NCBI RefSeq assembly: GCF_044335535.1 | Contig: NZ_JBIQVZ010000001.1 | Coordinates: 868,001 to 932,000, forward strand | Source: Mariniflexile sp044335535 | GTDB taxonomy: Bacteria; Bacteroidota; Bacteroidia; Flavobacteriales; Flavobacteriaceae | Length of the DNA stretch: 64,000 nt | Direction: 5' to 3' | Shown here: positions 1-9,217 of the stretch, piece by piece | How the letters are laid out: the number at the start of each line of letters is the position of its first letter | How positions within the stretch are numbered: the stretch's first letter is position 1 | Notes under the pieces: model-generated | Database searches by the model: none | The model's input: only the letters and a program-made list of their open reading frames with translations | Told to the model about the DNA's origin: nothing | Position numbers and translations under genes: made by a program

Positions 1-9
1 ATTGTACCT

Positions 10-1281
10 ATGTGTAAATATTGTATCTTTTTCTTTTTTATTTTGCAGGCTACAATATTTCAGGCACAATCCAGTTATAAAACCTATTCAGAAACCGCTC
101 AAGATTCTATTAAAAAAAGTGCTTTAGTAAAAGGTCTTGGTAACGGATACATTCCAACAAAATATTTCAATTTCGACTTAAGATATCTCATAAAATACAA
201 TCAATATGAAGGTGTGCGAACAGGAATTGGCGGTGTTACAAACGATACGTTTTCAGAAAAAATAAAAATAAATGGTTACGGTGTTTATGGGTTTAGAGAC
301 CACCGTTTTAAATACAGTGTTGGCAGCAGTTTTCGCTTAAACAAAAAAACCAATACTTGGATGACACTTTCCTATACCGATGACTTACAAGAAACCGGAA
401 GTACCAAGTTTTTAACAGATAAACGTTTTTTTCAATTTTTCGAACCCCGTTTACTTAACATCGATTTGTTCCATAAGCACATCACAAAAGCGGTAGCATT
501 CGAGCATCAAATCTCAAACAACCTAAACGCCGAAACAGAATTTTCAGTAAACAAGATTGAACCCACTTATAATTACGGATATGTAACTAGTAATGGCATT
601 CTAAATACTTTTGACTTGAGCCTTGCAAAATTTGCATTACAATGGAGTCCTTTTAAAAGTTCCAACATTTCTGAAACAGGGTTAAAAGACACTAAAAACG
701 AGTTTCCACTAGTTACCATGCAATACACAAAAAGCTTTAACGATGTCTTTAAAAGCGATTTAAGTTTTTCAAAATTAGACTTTAGAACGATTCATAAAAT
801 TGGCAAAAATAAGGACAACCTTTCTGAGATTACTTTAGTTGCAGGAATAGCAAAAGGAGACGTTCCCTTAACCCACTTATACCACGCCTACCCCAATAAT
901 ATTAATAAAGAAACCATTATGCAACGCTTTTCGGTTGCAGGCACCAATAGTTTTGAAACCATGTTTTTTAATGAGTTTTTTTCTGATAAGTTTGCAACGC
1001 TTCAATTTAAACATTTTCTTAAACCCTTTCATATTTCAGAGCGCTATAAGCCCCAAATGGTTTTAATTACCCGTTATGCCATTGGCGACACAAAGCAACC
1101 GGAAAAACACCAAAACGTCACTTTTGGTTCGCTTAAAAAGGGCTATACCGAATCGGGTTTCGAGATTAACAAACTACTTTTCGGGTTTGGATTAAGCTTT
1201 ACGTACCGCTATGGTGCTTACCACTTACCTGAAATTGGTGACAATGTTGCTTTTAAGTTTACATTTAACCTGACTTTATGA
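10..1281 (+). CDS. DUF5686-like outer-membrane beta-barrel protein
   Basis: The protein has 423 residues. A hydrophobic N-terminus (about residues 5-16) ending in QAQ looks like a signal peptide, so the start is probably genuine even though it lies 10 bases from the window edge. The rest is rich in alternating aromatic/polar strands. The stretch around residues 55-100 (FDLRYLIKYNQYEG, then GGVTN, then YGVYGFRDHRFKY) resembles the C-terminal barrel of the DUF5686/carboxypeptidase-regulatory-like family. That family usually has a long N-terminal periplasmic part, which is absent here, so this is either a short stand-alone barrel or a shortened relative. The function is unknown; an outer-membrane location is inferred. 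It ends 47 bp before the MMPL exporter. Confidence 0.55.
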   Translation: MCKYCIFFFFILQATIFQAQSSYKTYSETAQDSIKKSALVKGLGNGYIPTKYFNFDLRYLIKYNQYEGVRTGIGGVTNDTFSEKIKINGYGVYGFRDHRFKYSVGSSFRLNKKTNTWMTLSYTDDLQETGSTKFLTDKRFFQFFEPRLLNIDLFHKHITKAVAFEHQISNNLNAETEFSVNKIEPTYNYGYVTSNGILNTFDLSLAKFALQWSPFKSSNISETGLKDTKNEFPLVTMQYTKSFNDVFKSDLSFSKLDFRTIHKIGKNKDNLSEITLVAGIAKGDVPLTHLYHAYPNNINKETIMQRFSVAGTNSFETMFFNEFFSDKFATLQFKHFLKPFHISERYKPQMVLITRYAIGDTKQPEKHQNVTFGSLKKGYTESGFEINKLLFGFGLSFTYRYGAYHLPEIGDNVAFKFTFNLTL

Positions 1282-1301
1282 GGTAGTACCCTCATTTTTT
1301 C

Positions 1302-1309
1302 TACCTTTG
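1302..1309 (+). promoter_or_regulatory. Candidate -7 box (TACCTTTG)
   Basis: TACCTTTG matches the Bacteroidota -7 consensus TAnnTTTG and lies 20 bp before the MMPL exporter start. No clear -33 TTG is seen at the right distance, so the call is tentative. Confidence 0.35.
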
Positions 1310-1328
1310 CGCAACTTTTATTTAAGGC

Positions 1329-3716
1329 ATGTTAAAACTTTTTACCAAAGATTTTTGGGACGTTATCGCAAGGTTAATTTTACGCAATAAAATAGGCATT
1401 CTTGTTGGTATTATTATTATAACCGTTTTATTTAGTACGCAATGGAAAAACATGCGTTTTTCCAATACCGAAGCGAACCTGTTGCCAGATGACCACGAAG
1501 TAAATATTACTTACAATAACTTTTTAAAAACCTTTGGAGAAGAGGGAAACCTTATTATAATTGGTGTAAAAGACAGCACTTTATTATCGGTTGACAAACT
1601 AAATGCTTGGAATGAATTAGCAGATAGTTTTAAAAAATATGATGAAGTAGAAACTGTTATTTCAGTTAAAGACCTTCAAAAACTTGTAAAAGACACAGTT
1701 CTACAAAAGTTTAGCTTAAAACCGTTCATTAAAGATTCCATTACTTCCTTAGGTCAAATAAATGAACTTAAAGACGAACTTTTCAACAAATACCCTTTTT
1801 ACGATAATTTCTTATTCAATAAGAAAACAAAAACCATAAGAACTATTATTTATCTTGATAAGGCTATTGTTAACACATCCACTAGAAAAGATTTTATAAT
1901 TAATGAATTAGTACCTAAAATTGAGTCTTTTGAGGCTTCCGAAAATTTAGATCTTCGCATTTCGGGCATGCCTTATATTAGAACGCTAAACGCCCAATTA
2001 ATAGTAGATGAAATTGTTTGGTTTGTTTTAGCTGCTTTGTTGGTAACCTCTCTTATCTTCTTTTTCTTTTTTAGATCGTTTAGAGCCACGTTCATTTCAC
2101 TGGTAGTAGTATGTGTCGGAGTCATGTGGACCTTAGGCATTATTGGTGCTTTAAACTACGAGATAACCGTTTTAACCGCTCTTATTCCGCCATTAATTAT
2201 TGTTATAGGTATCCCAAACTGTATCTTTTTAATTAATAAATACCAACACGAAGTAAAACTACATGGTAATAAAGTAAAATCGTTACAGCGCGTTATTACA
2301 AAAATTGGCAATGCGACTTTAATGACCAATGTGACCACAGCTTCTGGTTTTGCTACGTTTATTTTCACTGAAAGTACACTTTTAAAAGAATTTGGTATTG
2401 TAGCTTCTTTAAGTATCTTATCAATTTTTATATTGTGTTTGCTAATTATCCCTATTATCTATACATTTTTACCTTTTCCTAAAGACAGACATTTAGAACA
2501 CCTAAACAAGCGTTGGATTGGTGGTTTTGTAAACTGGATGGAGCGTATGGTAAAACATGAGCGCATAGCCATTTACTCGGTAGCCTTGGTTTTATTAATC
2601 GTAAGCATTATTGGTATCTATCAAATAAAAATTTCGGGCAGTTTAATTGAAGACATGCCGCAAGATTCTGAATTTGTTAATGATATCCGCTTTTTTGAAG
2701 ATGAATTTAATGGCATCATGCCTTTAGAGTTTATGATTGACACCAAGCGCAAACAAGGTGTTATGAAACTTTCAACGTTAAGGCGTATGGACGAACTTCA
2801 GGAATTAATTAACGAAATACCTGAATTATCAAAGCCCATTTCGGTAGTTGATTTGGTTAAATACTCAAAACAGGCCTATTACAACGGCAACCCCAATTTT
2901 TACCAACTGCCTACATCACAAGAGAATAGCTTTATATTATCGTATGCAAAAAACTCGACATCGGACGTCGATTTGCTTAAGAATTTTGTTGATAGTACAG
3001 GTCAATATGCCCGCATCACAACCTTTATGAAAGATATTGGAACTGATAAAATGGAGCGCATTGAAGAAGACATTCAAACCAAAATAAACAAACTTTTCCC
3101 TAAAGAGCAATACAACGTTACCATGACAGGTAAAGCCTTGGTATTTCAAAAAGGCACAGCCTATCTGGTTAAAAACCTAGCTATTTCTTTATCGCTTGCC
3201 ATTCTTCTAATAGCGCTGTTTATGGCATATATGTTTAGGTCTGGACGTATGATAATTGTTTCGTTAATACCTAATCTTATTCCGCTCTTGGTAACCGCAG
3301 GTCTTATGGGCTATTTGGGTGTTCCTATTAAGCCTTCAACCATTTTGGTGTTTAGCATTGCCTTTGGAATTTCGGTAGACGATACCATTCACTTTTTGGC
3401 AAAATACCGGCAAGAACTACAGGCAAACAACTGGAAAATTAAAACATCCGTTTACGGGGCTTTGCGCGAAACCGGAGTTAGTATGTTTTACACTTCTATT
3501 GTACTGTTCTTTGGATTTTCGGTGTTTACCATTTCTAGTTTTGGAGGCACAGTGGCTTTAGGAGCATTGGTTTCAGCAACCTTACTTTTTGCTATGTTAT
3601 CAAACTTATTGTTGCTTCCTTCTTTACTATTATCGTTAGAACGCAGCATTGCCAATAAAGAAGTATTAAGAGAACCAGCTATAAATATTATTCCGGAGGA
3701 AGACGAAACCGATTAG
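1329..3716 (+). CDS. MMPL/RND superfamily exporter (HAE3-like)
   Basis: This 795-residue membrane protein has the two-fold RND architecture. TM1 is near residues 23-40 and is followed by a large periplasmic loop (about 45-225). A first cluster of TM helices follows (about 228-380, with the runs FVLAALLVTSLIFFFFF and PLIIVIGIPNCIFLIN), then a second loop (about 430-610) and a second TM cluster (about 615-770, including FGISVDDTIHFLAKY). The size and the absence of a partner MFP or TolC fit the MMPL/HAE3 type, which moves lipids or hydrophobic compounds, rather than AcrB-type pumps. The substrate cannot be told from sequence. It stands alone between the upstream barrel gene and asnS. Confidence 0.8.
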   Translation: MLKLFTKDFWDVIARLILRNKIGILVGIIIITVLFSTQWKNMRFSNTEANLLPDDHEVNITYNNFLKTFGEEGNLIIIGVKDSTLLSVDKLNAWNELADSFKKYDEVETVISVKDLQKLVKDTVLQKFSLKPFIKDSITSLGQINELKDELFNKYPFYDNFLFNKKTKTIRTIIYLDKAIVNTSTRKDFIINELVPKIESFEASENLDLRISGMPYIRTLNAQLIVDEIVWFVLAALLVTSLIFFFFFRSFRATFISLVVVCVGVMWTLGIIGALNYEITVLTALIPPLIIVIGIPNCIFLINKYQHEVKLHGNKVKSLQRVITKIGNATLMTNVTTASGFATFIFTESTLLKEFGIVASLSILSIFILCLLIIPIIYTFLPFPKDRHLEHLNKRWIGGFVNWMERMVKHERIAIYSVALVLLIVSIIGIYQIKISGSLIEDMPQDSEFVNDIRFFEDEFNGIMPLEFMIDTKRKQGVMKLSTLRRMDELQELINEIPELSKPISVVDLVKYSKQAYYNGNPNFYQLPTSQENSFILSYAKNSTSDVDLLKNFVDSTGQYARITTFMKDIGTDKMERIEEDIQTKINKLFPKEQYNVTMTGKALVFQKGTAYLVKNLAISLSLAILLIALFMAYMFRSGRMIIVSLIPNLIPLLVTAGLMGYLGVPIKPSTILVFSIAFGISVDDTIHFLAKYRQELQANNWKIKTSVYGALRETGVSMFYTSIVLFFGFSVFTISSFGGTVALGALVSATLLFAMLSNLLLLPSLLLSLERSIANKEVLREPAINIIPEEDETD

Positions 3717-3861
3717 TCTAAAAAATTCAGGATTCGGGATTCAGAATTTTCTATATTTACATTAATAAATTTTAATGCTTATGAAATGCCAAAAACGAAA
3801 GCTTAAGAAGATTTTCCTGACGGTATGCGTATGACTTAAAAAAAAACAATATATATATAAA

Positions 3862-3927
3862 CAGATGAAACACCTATGAGAATAGCATCCACACACACGA
3901 GGATGATTGTTAAGGGTGTTCCATCTG
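3862..3927 (+). promoter_or_regulatory. Hairpin in the asnS leader
   Basis: A 13-base arm at 3862-3874 (CAGATGAAACACC) pairs with 3915-3927 (GGTGTTCCATCTG) with a single G-U. An inner CATCC/GGATG pair lies at 3886-3890 and 3901-3905. The hairpin sits 28 bp before asnS, and its 5' arm repeats the gene's own start context (ACAGATGAAA). It could be a leader regulatory structure; no T-box features are visible. Confidence 0.35.
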
Positions 3928-3954
3928 ACAATTAACAAACAATAAATATAACAG

Positions 3955-5388
3955 ATGAAATCACGTACTATTTCAGAATTATTGTCACAAGATTTTGTTA
4001 GTTCTGAAGTTGATATAAAAGGATGGGTTAGAACCTTTAGAGCAAATCGATTTATCGCTTTAAACGATGGCTCTACAATCAATAACATACAATGTGTTGT
4101 CGATTTTGAAACCTTAGATGAAGCACTTTTAAAACGGATTACAACCGGTGCAGCCATACATATTAAAGGCGACTTGGTAGAAAGCCAAGGCAAAGGGCAG
4201 AAAGTAGAGATTCAAGTCAAAGACATCAAAATTTTAGGAGATTCAGACCCTGAAACCTACCCCATTCAACCTAAAAAACATTCTTTTGAATTTTTAAGGG
4301 AAAATGCCCATTTACGCACTCGAACCAACACCTTTAGTGCTGTGATGCGTTTGCGTTCAGCCTTATCATTTGCCATTCATAAATATTTTAATGATAATGG
4401 ATTCTACTATGTACATACGCCAATTATAACAGGAAGTGATGCCGAAGGCGCGGGCGAAATGTTTAGAGTCACCAATCTCGATGCAAAAAAACCACCTCTA
4501 AATGAAGAAGGTCATGTAGATTATTCTAAAGATTTCTTCGGAAAAGAAACCAACCTAACCGTTTCTGGGCAGTTAGAAGCCGAAACCTATGCCATGTCTT
4601 TAGGAAAGGTTTATACTTTTGGGCCTACTTTTAGGGCTGAAAACTCAAATACCTCCCGCCATTTAGCCGAATTTTGGATGATAGAACCCGAAGTGGCTTT
4701 TATGGATTTGGCTGGCAATATGGATTTAGCCGAAGATTTTATGAAATTCGTGCTAAAATACATTCTTAAAAATAATCGTGAAGATTTAGAATTTTTAGAC
4801 ACTCGTTTGCAGGACGAAGATAAAACCAAACCACAAAATGAGCGTCAAGAGATGGGTTTAATTGAAAAGTTAAATTTTGTTATCGATAATAATTTTAAAC
4901 GCGTTAGTTATACCGAAGCCATTGATATTCTTAGAGACAGCACCCCAAATAAGAAAAAGAAATTTAAGTATATTATTAAAGAATGGGGAACCGATTTACA
5001 AAGTGAACACGAACGCTTTCTTGTTGAAAAACACTTTAAATGTCCAGTTATTTTGTTCGATTATCCCGCAAACATTAAAGCGTTTTATATGCGTTTGAAT
5101 GATGACGGAAAAACAGTTCGCGCTATGGATATTTTATTCCCTGGTATTGGCGAAATTGTGGGTGGAGCACAACGTGAAGAACGTTTAGAAGTGCTGAAAC
5201 AAAAAATGGCAGCCATCAATATTCCTGAAGAAGACCTTTGGTGGTATTTAGACTTACGCAAGTTTGGTACTGCTGTACATGCTGGGTTTGGTCTTGGATT
5301 TGAACGTTTGGTAATGTTTGCTACAGGCATGAGCAATATTAGAGATGTTATTCCGTTTCCAAGAACACCACAAAACGCCGAATTTTAA
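3955..5388 (+). CDS. asnS: Asparagine--tRNA ligase
   Basis: This class IIb aminoacyl-tRNA synthetase of 477 residues charges tRNA-Asn with asparagine in the cytosol. The N-terminal OB-fold anticodon-binding domain (about 17-100) begins with DIKGWVRTFR. Motif 2 is FRAENSNTSRHLAEFWMIEPE and includes the AsnRS-type HLAEFWM, and motif 3 is GFGLGFERLVMFATG near the C-terminus. The ending RDVIPFPRTPQNAEF is typical of AsnRS. The length is normal for the family. The start ATG is preceded by a 238-bp leader holding an inverted repeat. rpoN follows after 69 bp. Confidence 0.97.
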   Translation: MKSRTISELLSQDFVSSEVDIKGWVRTFRANRFIALNDGSTINNIQCVVDFETLDEALLKRITTGAAIHIKGDLVESQGKGQKVEIQVKDIKILGDSDPETYPIQPKKHSFEFLRENAHLRTRTNTFSAVMRLRSALSFAIHKYFNDNGFYYVHTPIITGSDAEGAGEMFRVTNLDAKKPPLNEEGHVDYSKDFFGKETNLTVSGQLEAETYAMSLGKVYTFGPTFRAENSNTSRHLAEFWMIEPEVAFMDLAGNMDLAEDFMKFVLKYILKNNREDLEFLDTRLQDEDKTKPQNERQEMGLIEKLNFVIDNNFKRVSYTEAIDILRDSTPNKKKKFKYIIKEWGTDLQSEHERFLVEKHFKCPVILFDYPANIKAFYMRLNDDGKTVRAMDILFPGIGEIVGGAQREERLEVLKQKMAAINIPEEDLWWYLDLRKFGTAVHAGFGLGFERLVMFATGMSNIRDVIPFPRTPQNAEF

Positions 5389-5457
5389 AAAACATTAGTA
5401 TCTTGGTAACAAATTAGTAAATAGTTATTTTACTATTATTTTAAACCAAATCGAAGT

Positions 5458-6918
5458 ATGCTCAAACAACATTTACAATTCAAATTATCACAAAAGCTGT
5501 CACCGCAACAAATTCAGTTAATGAAATTGATACAGTTGCCTACGCAAGCATTTGAGCAACGTTTAAAACAAGAATTAGAAGAAAACCCTGCTTTAGAAGC
5601 CGGTAAAGAAGAATTAGAAAACGATTTTGATTCTGATTTGGACAATTCAAATGACGATTTTAATGATAGCGAATCTATTGGGGACGACGACATCAATGTG
5701 GATGAATATCTGAGTGATGATGAAATTCCAGATTACCGTACCCAGGCAAACAATTATAGCAGTGACGACGAAGAAAAAACGATGCCTTATGCCGCAGGAA
5801 CTTCTTTTACACAGCATTTAATAAATCAGTTGAATACCTATAGGTTAGACGATGAGGAGTACGAAATCGCTGAATTTTTAGTTGGTAGCGTTGATGAAAG
5901 TGGTTATATACGTCGTTCTTTATCAGATATTATGGACGATCTGGCTTTTACACAAAGTGTCTATACTACCGAAGAAAAAATAGGTAAAGTTCTTAAAATT
6001 GTACATCAATTGGATCCTGCAGGTGTTGGTGCTAGAAATTTACAAGAATGCTTAAGTATTCAACTGCATAGAAAAGAAAAAACGCCCGATACCGAATTGG
6101 CTATTGATATTATTGATACCGCATTTGAGCAATTCACTAAAAAGCATTACGATAAACTTATTCAGAAGTTTGATATTTCAGAAATTCAATTAAAAGATGC
6201 CATTCACGAAATTGAACATTTAAACCCAAAACCCGGTGGATCTTATGCTGGCAATAATAGAATTGTAGAGCATGTGGTTCCAGATTTTGCCATTAAAATA
6301 GTTGATGGAGAATTAGAATTAACGCTTAATGGGCGTAATGCTCCCGAACTTCATGTTTCTAGAGAGTATAACAATATGCTTAAAGGTTATAAAGAGTCGA
6401 AAGACAAATCGAAGTCCCAAAAAGATGCTGTTATTTTTATTAAACAAAAACTAGATGCTGCCAAATGGTTTATTGAAGCTATCAAACAACGCCAACAAAC
6501 CTTATTCATTACCATGAGTGCCATTATGCACTACCAAGAAGAGTATTTTTTAACAGGCGATGAACGCAACTTAAAACCTATGATTCTAAAAGATATAGCC
6601 GATGAAATTTCTATGGATGTCTCTACCGTTTCAAGGGTTGCCAATAGTAAATATGTTGACACGCCTTATGGCACCAAATTGATCAAAGAGTTCTTTTCGG
6701 AATCAATGAAAAACGACCAAGGGGAAGATGTTTCAACAAGAGAAATAAAGAAAATTTTAGAAACCGTTATTGAAGAAGAAGATAAGAGAAAGCCTTTAAC
6801 CGATGAAACTTTGGCTTTGATTTTAAAAGAAAAAGGCTATCCTATAGCACGACGCACTGTTGCTAAATACAGAGAACAATTAGATGTTCCTGTAGCCCGA
6901 TTACGAAAAAAAATATAA
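5458..6918 (+). CDS. rpoN: RNA polymerase sigma-54 factor
   Basis: The protein has 486 residues. Region I at the N-terminus (LKQHLQFKLSQKLSPQQIQLMKLIQLP, glutamine/leucine rich) is the activator-interacting segment. It is followed by a very acidic region II (about 35-100), the core-binding domain (about 100-290), a helix-turn-helix (DIADEISMDVSTVSRVANSKYV) and the C-terminal RpoN box ARRTVAKYR (464-472) that reads the -24 element. All parts needed for function are present. The stop overlaps the next start (taATG), so the downstream membrane protein is probably translationally coupled. No sigma-54 activator is encoded in the window. Confidence 0.97.
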   Translation: MLKQHLQFKLSQKLSPQQIQLMKLIQLPTQAFEQRLKQELEENPALEAGKEELENDFDSDLDNSNDDFNDSESIGDDDINVDEYLSDDEIPDYRTQANNYSSDDEEKTMPYAAGTSFTQHLINQLNTYRLDDEEYEIAEFLVGSVDESGYIRRSLSDIMDDLAFTQSVYTTEEKIGKVLKIVHQLDPAGVGARNLQECLSIQLHRKEKTPDTELAIDIIDTAFEQFTKKHYDKLIQKFDISEIQLKDAIHEIEHLNPKPGGSYAGNNRIVEHVVPDFAIKIVDGELELTLNGRNAPELHVSREYNNMLKGYKESKDKSKSQKDAVIFIKQKLDAAKWFIEAIKQRQQTLFITMSAIMHYQEEYFLTGDERNLKPMILKDIADEISMDVSTVSRVANSKYVDTPYGTKLIKEFFSESMKNDQGEDVSTREIKKILETVIEEEDKRKPLTDETLALILKEKGYPIARRTVAKYREQLDVPVARLRKKI

Positions 6919-7526
6919 TGGATAGAATTTTAAAAAGCATCTCGTTTATTTTTCACCCATTACTTATACCGTTTATGGGGGTTGCTTTTTATTTTTTAGT
7001 ATCTCCTCGCTTTACCCCTAAAGAAGTAATACATGCCAAGCTTATTTCTTTAGCTATACTGACTATTATATTACCTGTTTTAATATACTTTTTATTAAAG
7101 ACCTTAGGTAGAGTACAATCTGTCTATTTAAAAACAACTAACGAACGCATTTTACCCTTAGTTTTAAATGGAGCTATTGTCCTAATAGTATTGCTACGTA
7201 TTTTAACTCAAACGCAATTTATAGAACTCTATTTCTTTTTTGTAGGTATTTTAATTTCAACAATGGCGTGTTTAATATTAGCCATTTTGAAATTCAAAGC
7301 AAGTATTCATATGATTGGTGTATCGGGACTTTTTATGTTTTTTATTATTTTAAGCATTCATTTTAGTATAAACATTAACGAAATACTGGCTTTAATGAGT
7401 ATCATAATGGGTGCCGTAGCTACTTCTAGACTGCATGTAAAAGCACATAACTATAAAGAGTTAATTATGGGCTTTTTTATTGGCGTGATGCCTCAGTTAA
7501 TCTTAGTGAATTATTGGTTGAATTAG
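6918..7526 (+). CDS. Divergent PAP2-like integral membrane protein
   Basis: The protein has 202 residues with about six TM helices. Three short motifs recall the PAP2 phosphatase signature: K...ER.LPL near residues 72-81 (KTTNERILPL), SIHMIGVSGL around 128-137, and SRLHVKAHNYKE..MGFFIG around 170-190 (compare SRxxxxxHxxxD). The canonical RP, PSGH and final Asp are not all intact, so catalytic activity is uncertain. The start overlaps the rpoN stop by one base, making a two-gene unit. It could also be an unrelated conserved membrane protein. Confidence 0.5.
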   Translation: MDRILKSISFIFHPLLIPFMGVAFYFLVSPRFTPKEVIHAKLISLAILTIILPVLIYFLLKTLGRVQSVYLKTTNERILPLVLNGAIVLIVLLRILTQTQFIELYFFFVGILISTMACLILAILKFKASIHMIGVSGLFMFFIILSIHFSININEILALMSIIMGAVATSRLHVKAHNYKELIMGFFIGVMPQLILVNYWLN

Positions 7527-7543
7527 TTTATTACTTAAAAACA

Positions 7544-7910
7544 ATATCATTACAAAACCTGAGTTCTGGTTGATAAACATACCCTGTAACTTTTAACAGT
7601 TTAACCGTGTAATCGTTGAATCGTGTATCACAAACTCCATCGGTACATCAAACTCTGAACTTTTAACTTTTAACTTTTAACTTTAACATTGTACTTTTAA
7701 AAAAAGATATCATTACAAAACCTGTGTCCTGGTTATAAACATACCCTGTAACTTTTAACAGTTTAACCGTGTAATCGTTGAATCGTGTATCACAAACTCC
7801 ACCGGTACATCAAACTCTGAACTTTGAACTTTGTACTTCTAATATTGTACTTTTAATATTGTACTTCTAACATTGCATTTTTAACATCTAACTTTGTTAA
7901 AATTTATATT
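7544..7910. repeat. Tandem 163-bp duplication plus CTTTTAA-type simple repeats
   Basis: The 400-bp gap after the PAP2-like gene holds no gene. A block starting ATATCATTACAAAACCT at 7544 recurs at 7707 (period 163 bp) with only a few differences. Each block contains TACCCTGTAACTTTTAACAG, TGTAATCGTTGAATCGTGTA and CACAAACTCC. Between and after the blocks are runs of AACTTTTAACTTTTAAC and repeats of the type TTGTACTTTTAA, a low-complexity array continuing to about 7910. Confidence 0.85.
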
Positions 7911-7926
7911 GAACTCCAATTAAAAA

Positions 7927-8619
7927 CTATAAAATATAAAACATCAACCCTACTTTTATGGTATTCGTTTTTATATCATTACCATTCAATATAGCCTTGT
8001 CTGAAAAAATGGGAGATAAACCATAATACATATAAAAATTCCAAGTATTATAACCTACACAAAGGGTCAACCCATACTGAAGCTTATTAAAGTCGCTTAT
8101 ATTATGGTGTTTAAAAGACCCTGAGTCTCCTTTAAACTTTGTTGTACTGGTAACCAAGTAACCTAATTTAAAGCCTGTATAAATGCGCCAAAACTTATAT
8201 TCGGTTGGTGTCGATGTCCGCCATCTAAACTCAATAGGTAGTTCAATTAATTGGTTTGTGTACTTGTTCTTTGAATAGGTAGTAGCATCCTCTAAAATAG
8301 TATAGGTTATGTTACCATTATTATCTTTATCAATAAGTAAATTTTGGATGAATGAATTTAACGAATATCCTAAGCCAATACCAAGAGCAACATTTCTCTC
8401 TTCATTTAAAGGTATGTCCTTTATAATACCAAAATGAATACCACTTGAAAACCCACTTTGCGATAAATCTTTTGGCTTTTTACCTAATAAATTATATGTG
8501 GTACCTATGTAAAATTGGTCTTCTTTATAAAAATTATCAACGCTGCTAATACTATCCTCTTGCGAATAACATAAATGAACACTAAACAAAATAAATAGGA
8601 TTCCGTATAAAAATTTCAT
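7927..8619 (-). CDS. PorT-like outer-membrane beta-barrel protein
   Basis: The protein has 230 residues with a signal peptide (MKFLYGILFILFSVHLCYSQ). It is made of alternating strands with PorT-like elements: FYIGTTYNLLG, FSSGIHFGII, LGIGLGYSLNS, ELPIEFRWR and FWRIYTGFKLGYL. It ends in a hydrophobic strand (IKVGLMFYIL), as expected for a BAM substrate. The family is common in Flavobacteria; one relative (PorT) works with the type IX secretion system, but membership here does not prove that role. It is transcribed alone, with the exbD terminator lying upstream. Confidence 0.65.
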   Translation of the reverse strand: MKFLYGILFILFSVHLCYSQEDSISSVDNFYKEDQFYIGTTYNLLGKKPKDLSQSGFSSGIHFGIIKDIPLNEERNVALGIGLGYSLNSFIQNLLIDKDNNGNITYTILEDATTYSKNKYTNQLIELPIEFRWRTSTPTEYKFWRIYTGFKLGYLVTSTTKFKGDSGSFKHHNISDFNKLQYGLTLCVGYNTWNFYMYYGLSPIFSDKAILNGNDIKTNTIKVGLMFYIL

Positions 8620-8670
8620 CTTTAACAGTTATAATTCATTATACAAACATACCATATTTATTAAAAATAA

Positions 8671-8700
8671 AAAGGCGTTTTGAAATTTCAAAACGCCTTT
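8671..8700 (-). terminator. Terminator after the exbB-exbD operon
   Basis: A 12-bp perfect stem, AAAGGCGTTTTG/CAAAACGCCTTT (8671-8682 and 8689-8700), is flanked by A and T runs on both sides. It lies 24 bp beyond the stop of the last exbD gene on the minus strand and upstream of the PorT-like gene. Confidence 0.85.
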
Positions 8701-8724
8701 TATATAAAATTAAGAATATAGAAA

Positions 8725-9201
8725 TTAGTTATTTTCTAATACACTACCTTTTTTAGTAGTGTAATTTATTTTAAGCGCATTTACTTTTCGTAATTCTTGC
8801 TTAATATCACCAATTAATCCCATATTAGCATCTTTATCTACTTTTAAAGCAGTAGTTAAAAACGGAACTAATTCTTCTCTTTTAGAAGCGCGTTCTGCAG
8901 CAATAAAAGCAGCTATTTCATTAACATCTGCAAAATCATCGTTAAGTTGAATTCTGGTTTCAGTACCATAATTTCTATAATTCGCACTTGGTTTACCTGC
9001 ATATATATACATAACCAAATCTTTCTTATCTAATTTTTCAACCTGATCTGCAAATGGTAAATTATTTTCCACCTTCAGAGTGTTCTGTCTCATAACAGTT
9101 GCCACCATGAAAAAGAATAATAACATAAACACAATATCTGGTAATGATGCCGTAGATATTGCTGGCATATCGCCTCCTTGTTTCTTTTTAAATTTAGCCA
9201 T
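8725..9201 (-). CDS. exbD: Biopolymer transporter ExbD (second copy)
   Basis: The protein has 158 residues: a short cytoplasmic tail, one TM helix (about 20-40, SLPDIVFMLLFFFMVATVM) with the conserved membrane-entry Asp, then a periplasmic domain. ExbD proteins join ExbB/TolQ-type pentamers to make a proton channel that energises TonB-dependent outer-membrane transport. It follows the first exbD by 16 bp and ends the operon before the strong hairpin. Two consecutive exbD genes are common in Bacteroidota. Confidence 0.9.
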   Translation of the reverse strand: MAKFKKKQGGDMPAISTASLPDIVFMLLFFFMVATVMRQNTLKVENNLPFADQVEKLDKKDLVMYIYAGKPSANYRNYGTETRIQLNDDFADVNEIAAFIAAERASKREELVPFLTTALKVDKDANMGLIGDIKQELRKVNALKINYTTKKGSVLENN

Positions 9202-9217
9202 AATAATGTGTTAAATT

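Noticed and set aside
3862..3954. T-box riboswitch upstream of asnS
   Set aside because: No T-box sequence, specifier loop or terminator/antiterminator pair is visible, and T-boxes are not expected in Bacteroidota.
3762..4193. 143-residue minus-strand ORF before asnS
   Set aside because: It overlaps the asnS start and leader hairpin and is not protein-like; it is a shadow frame.
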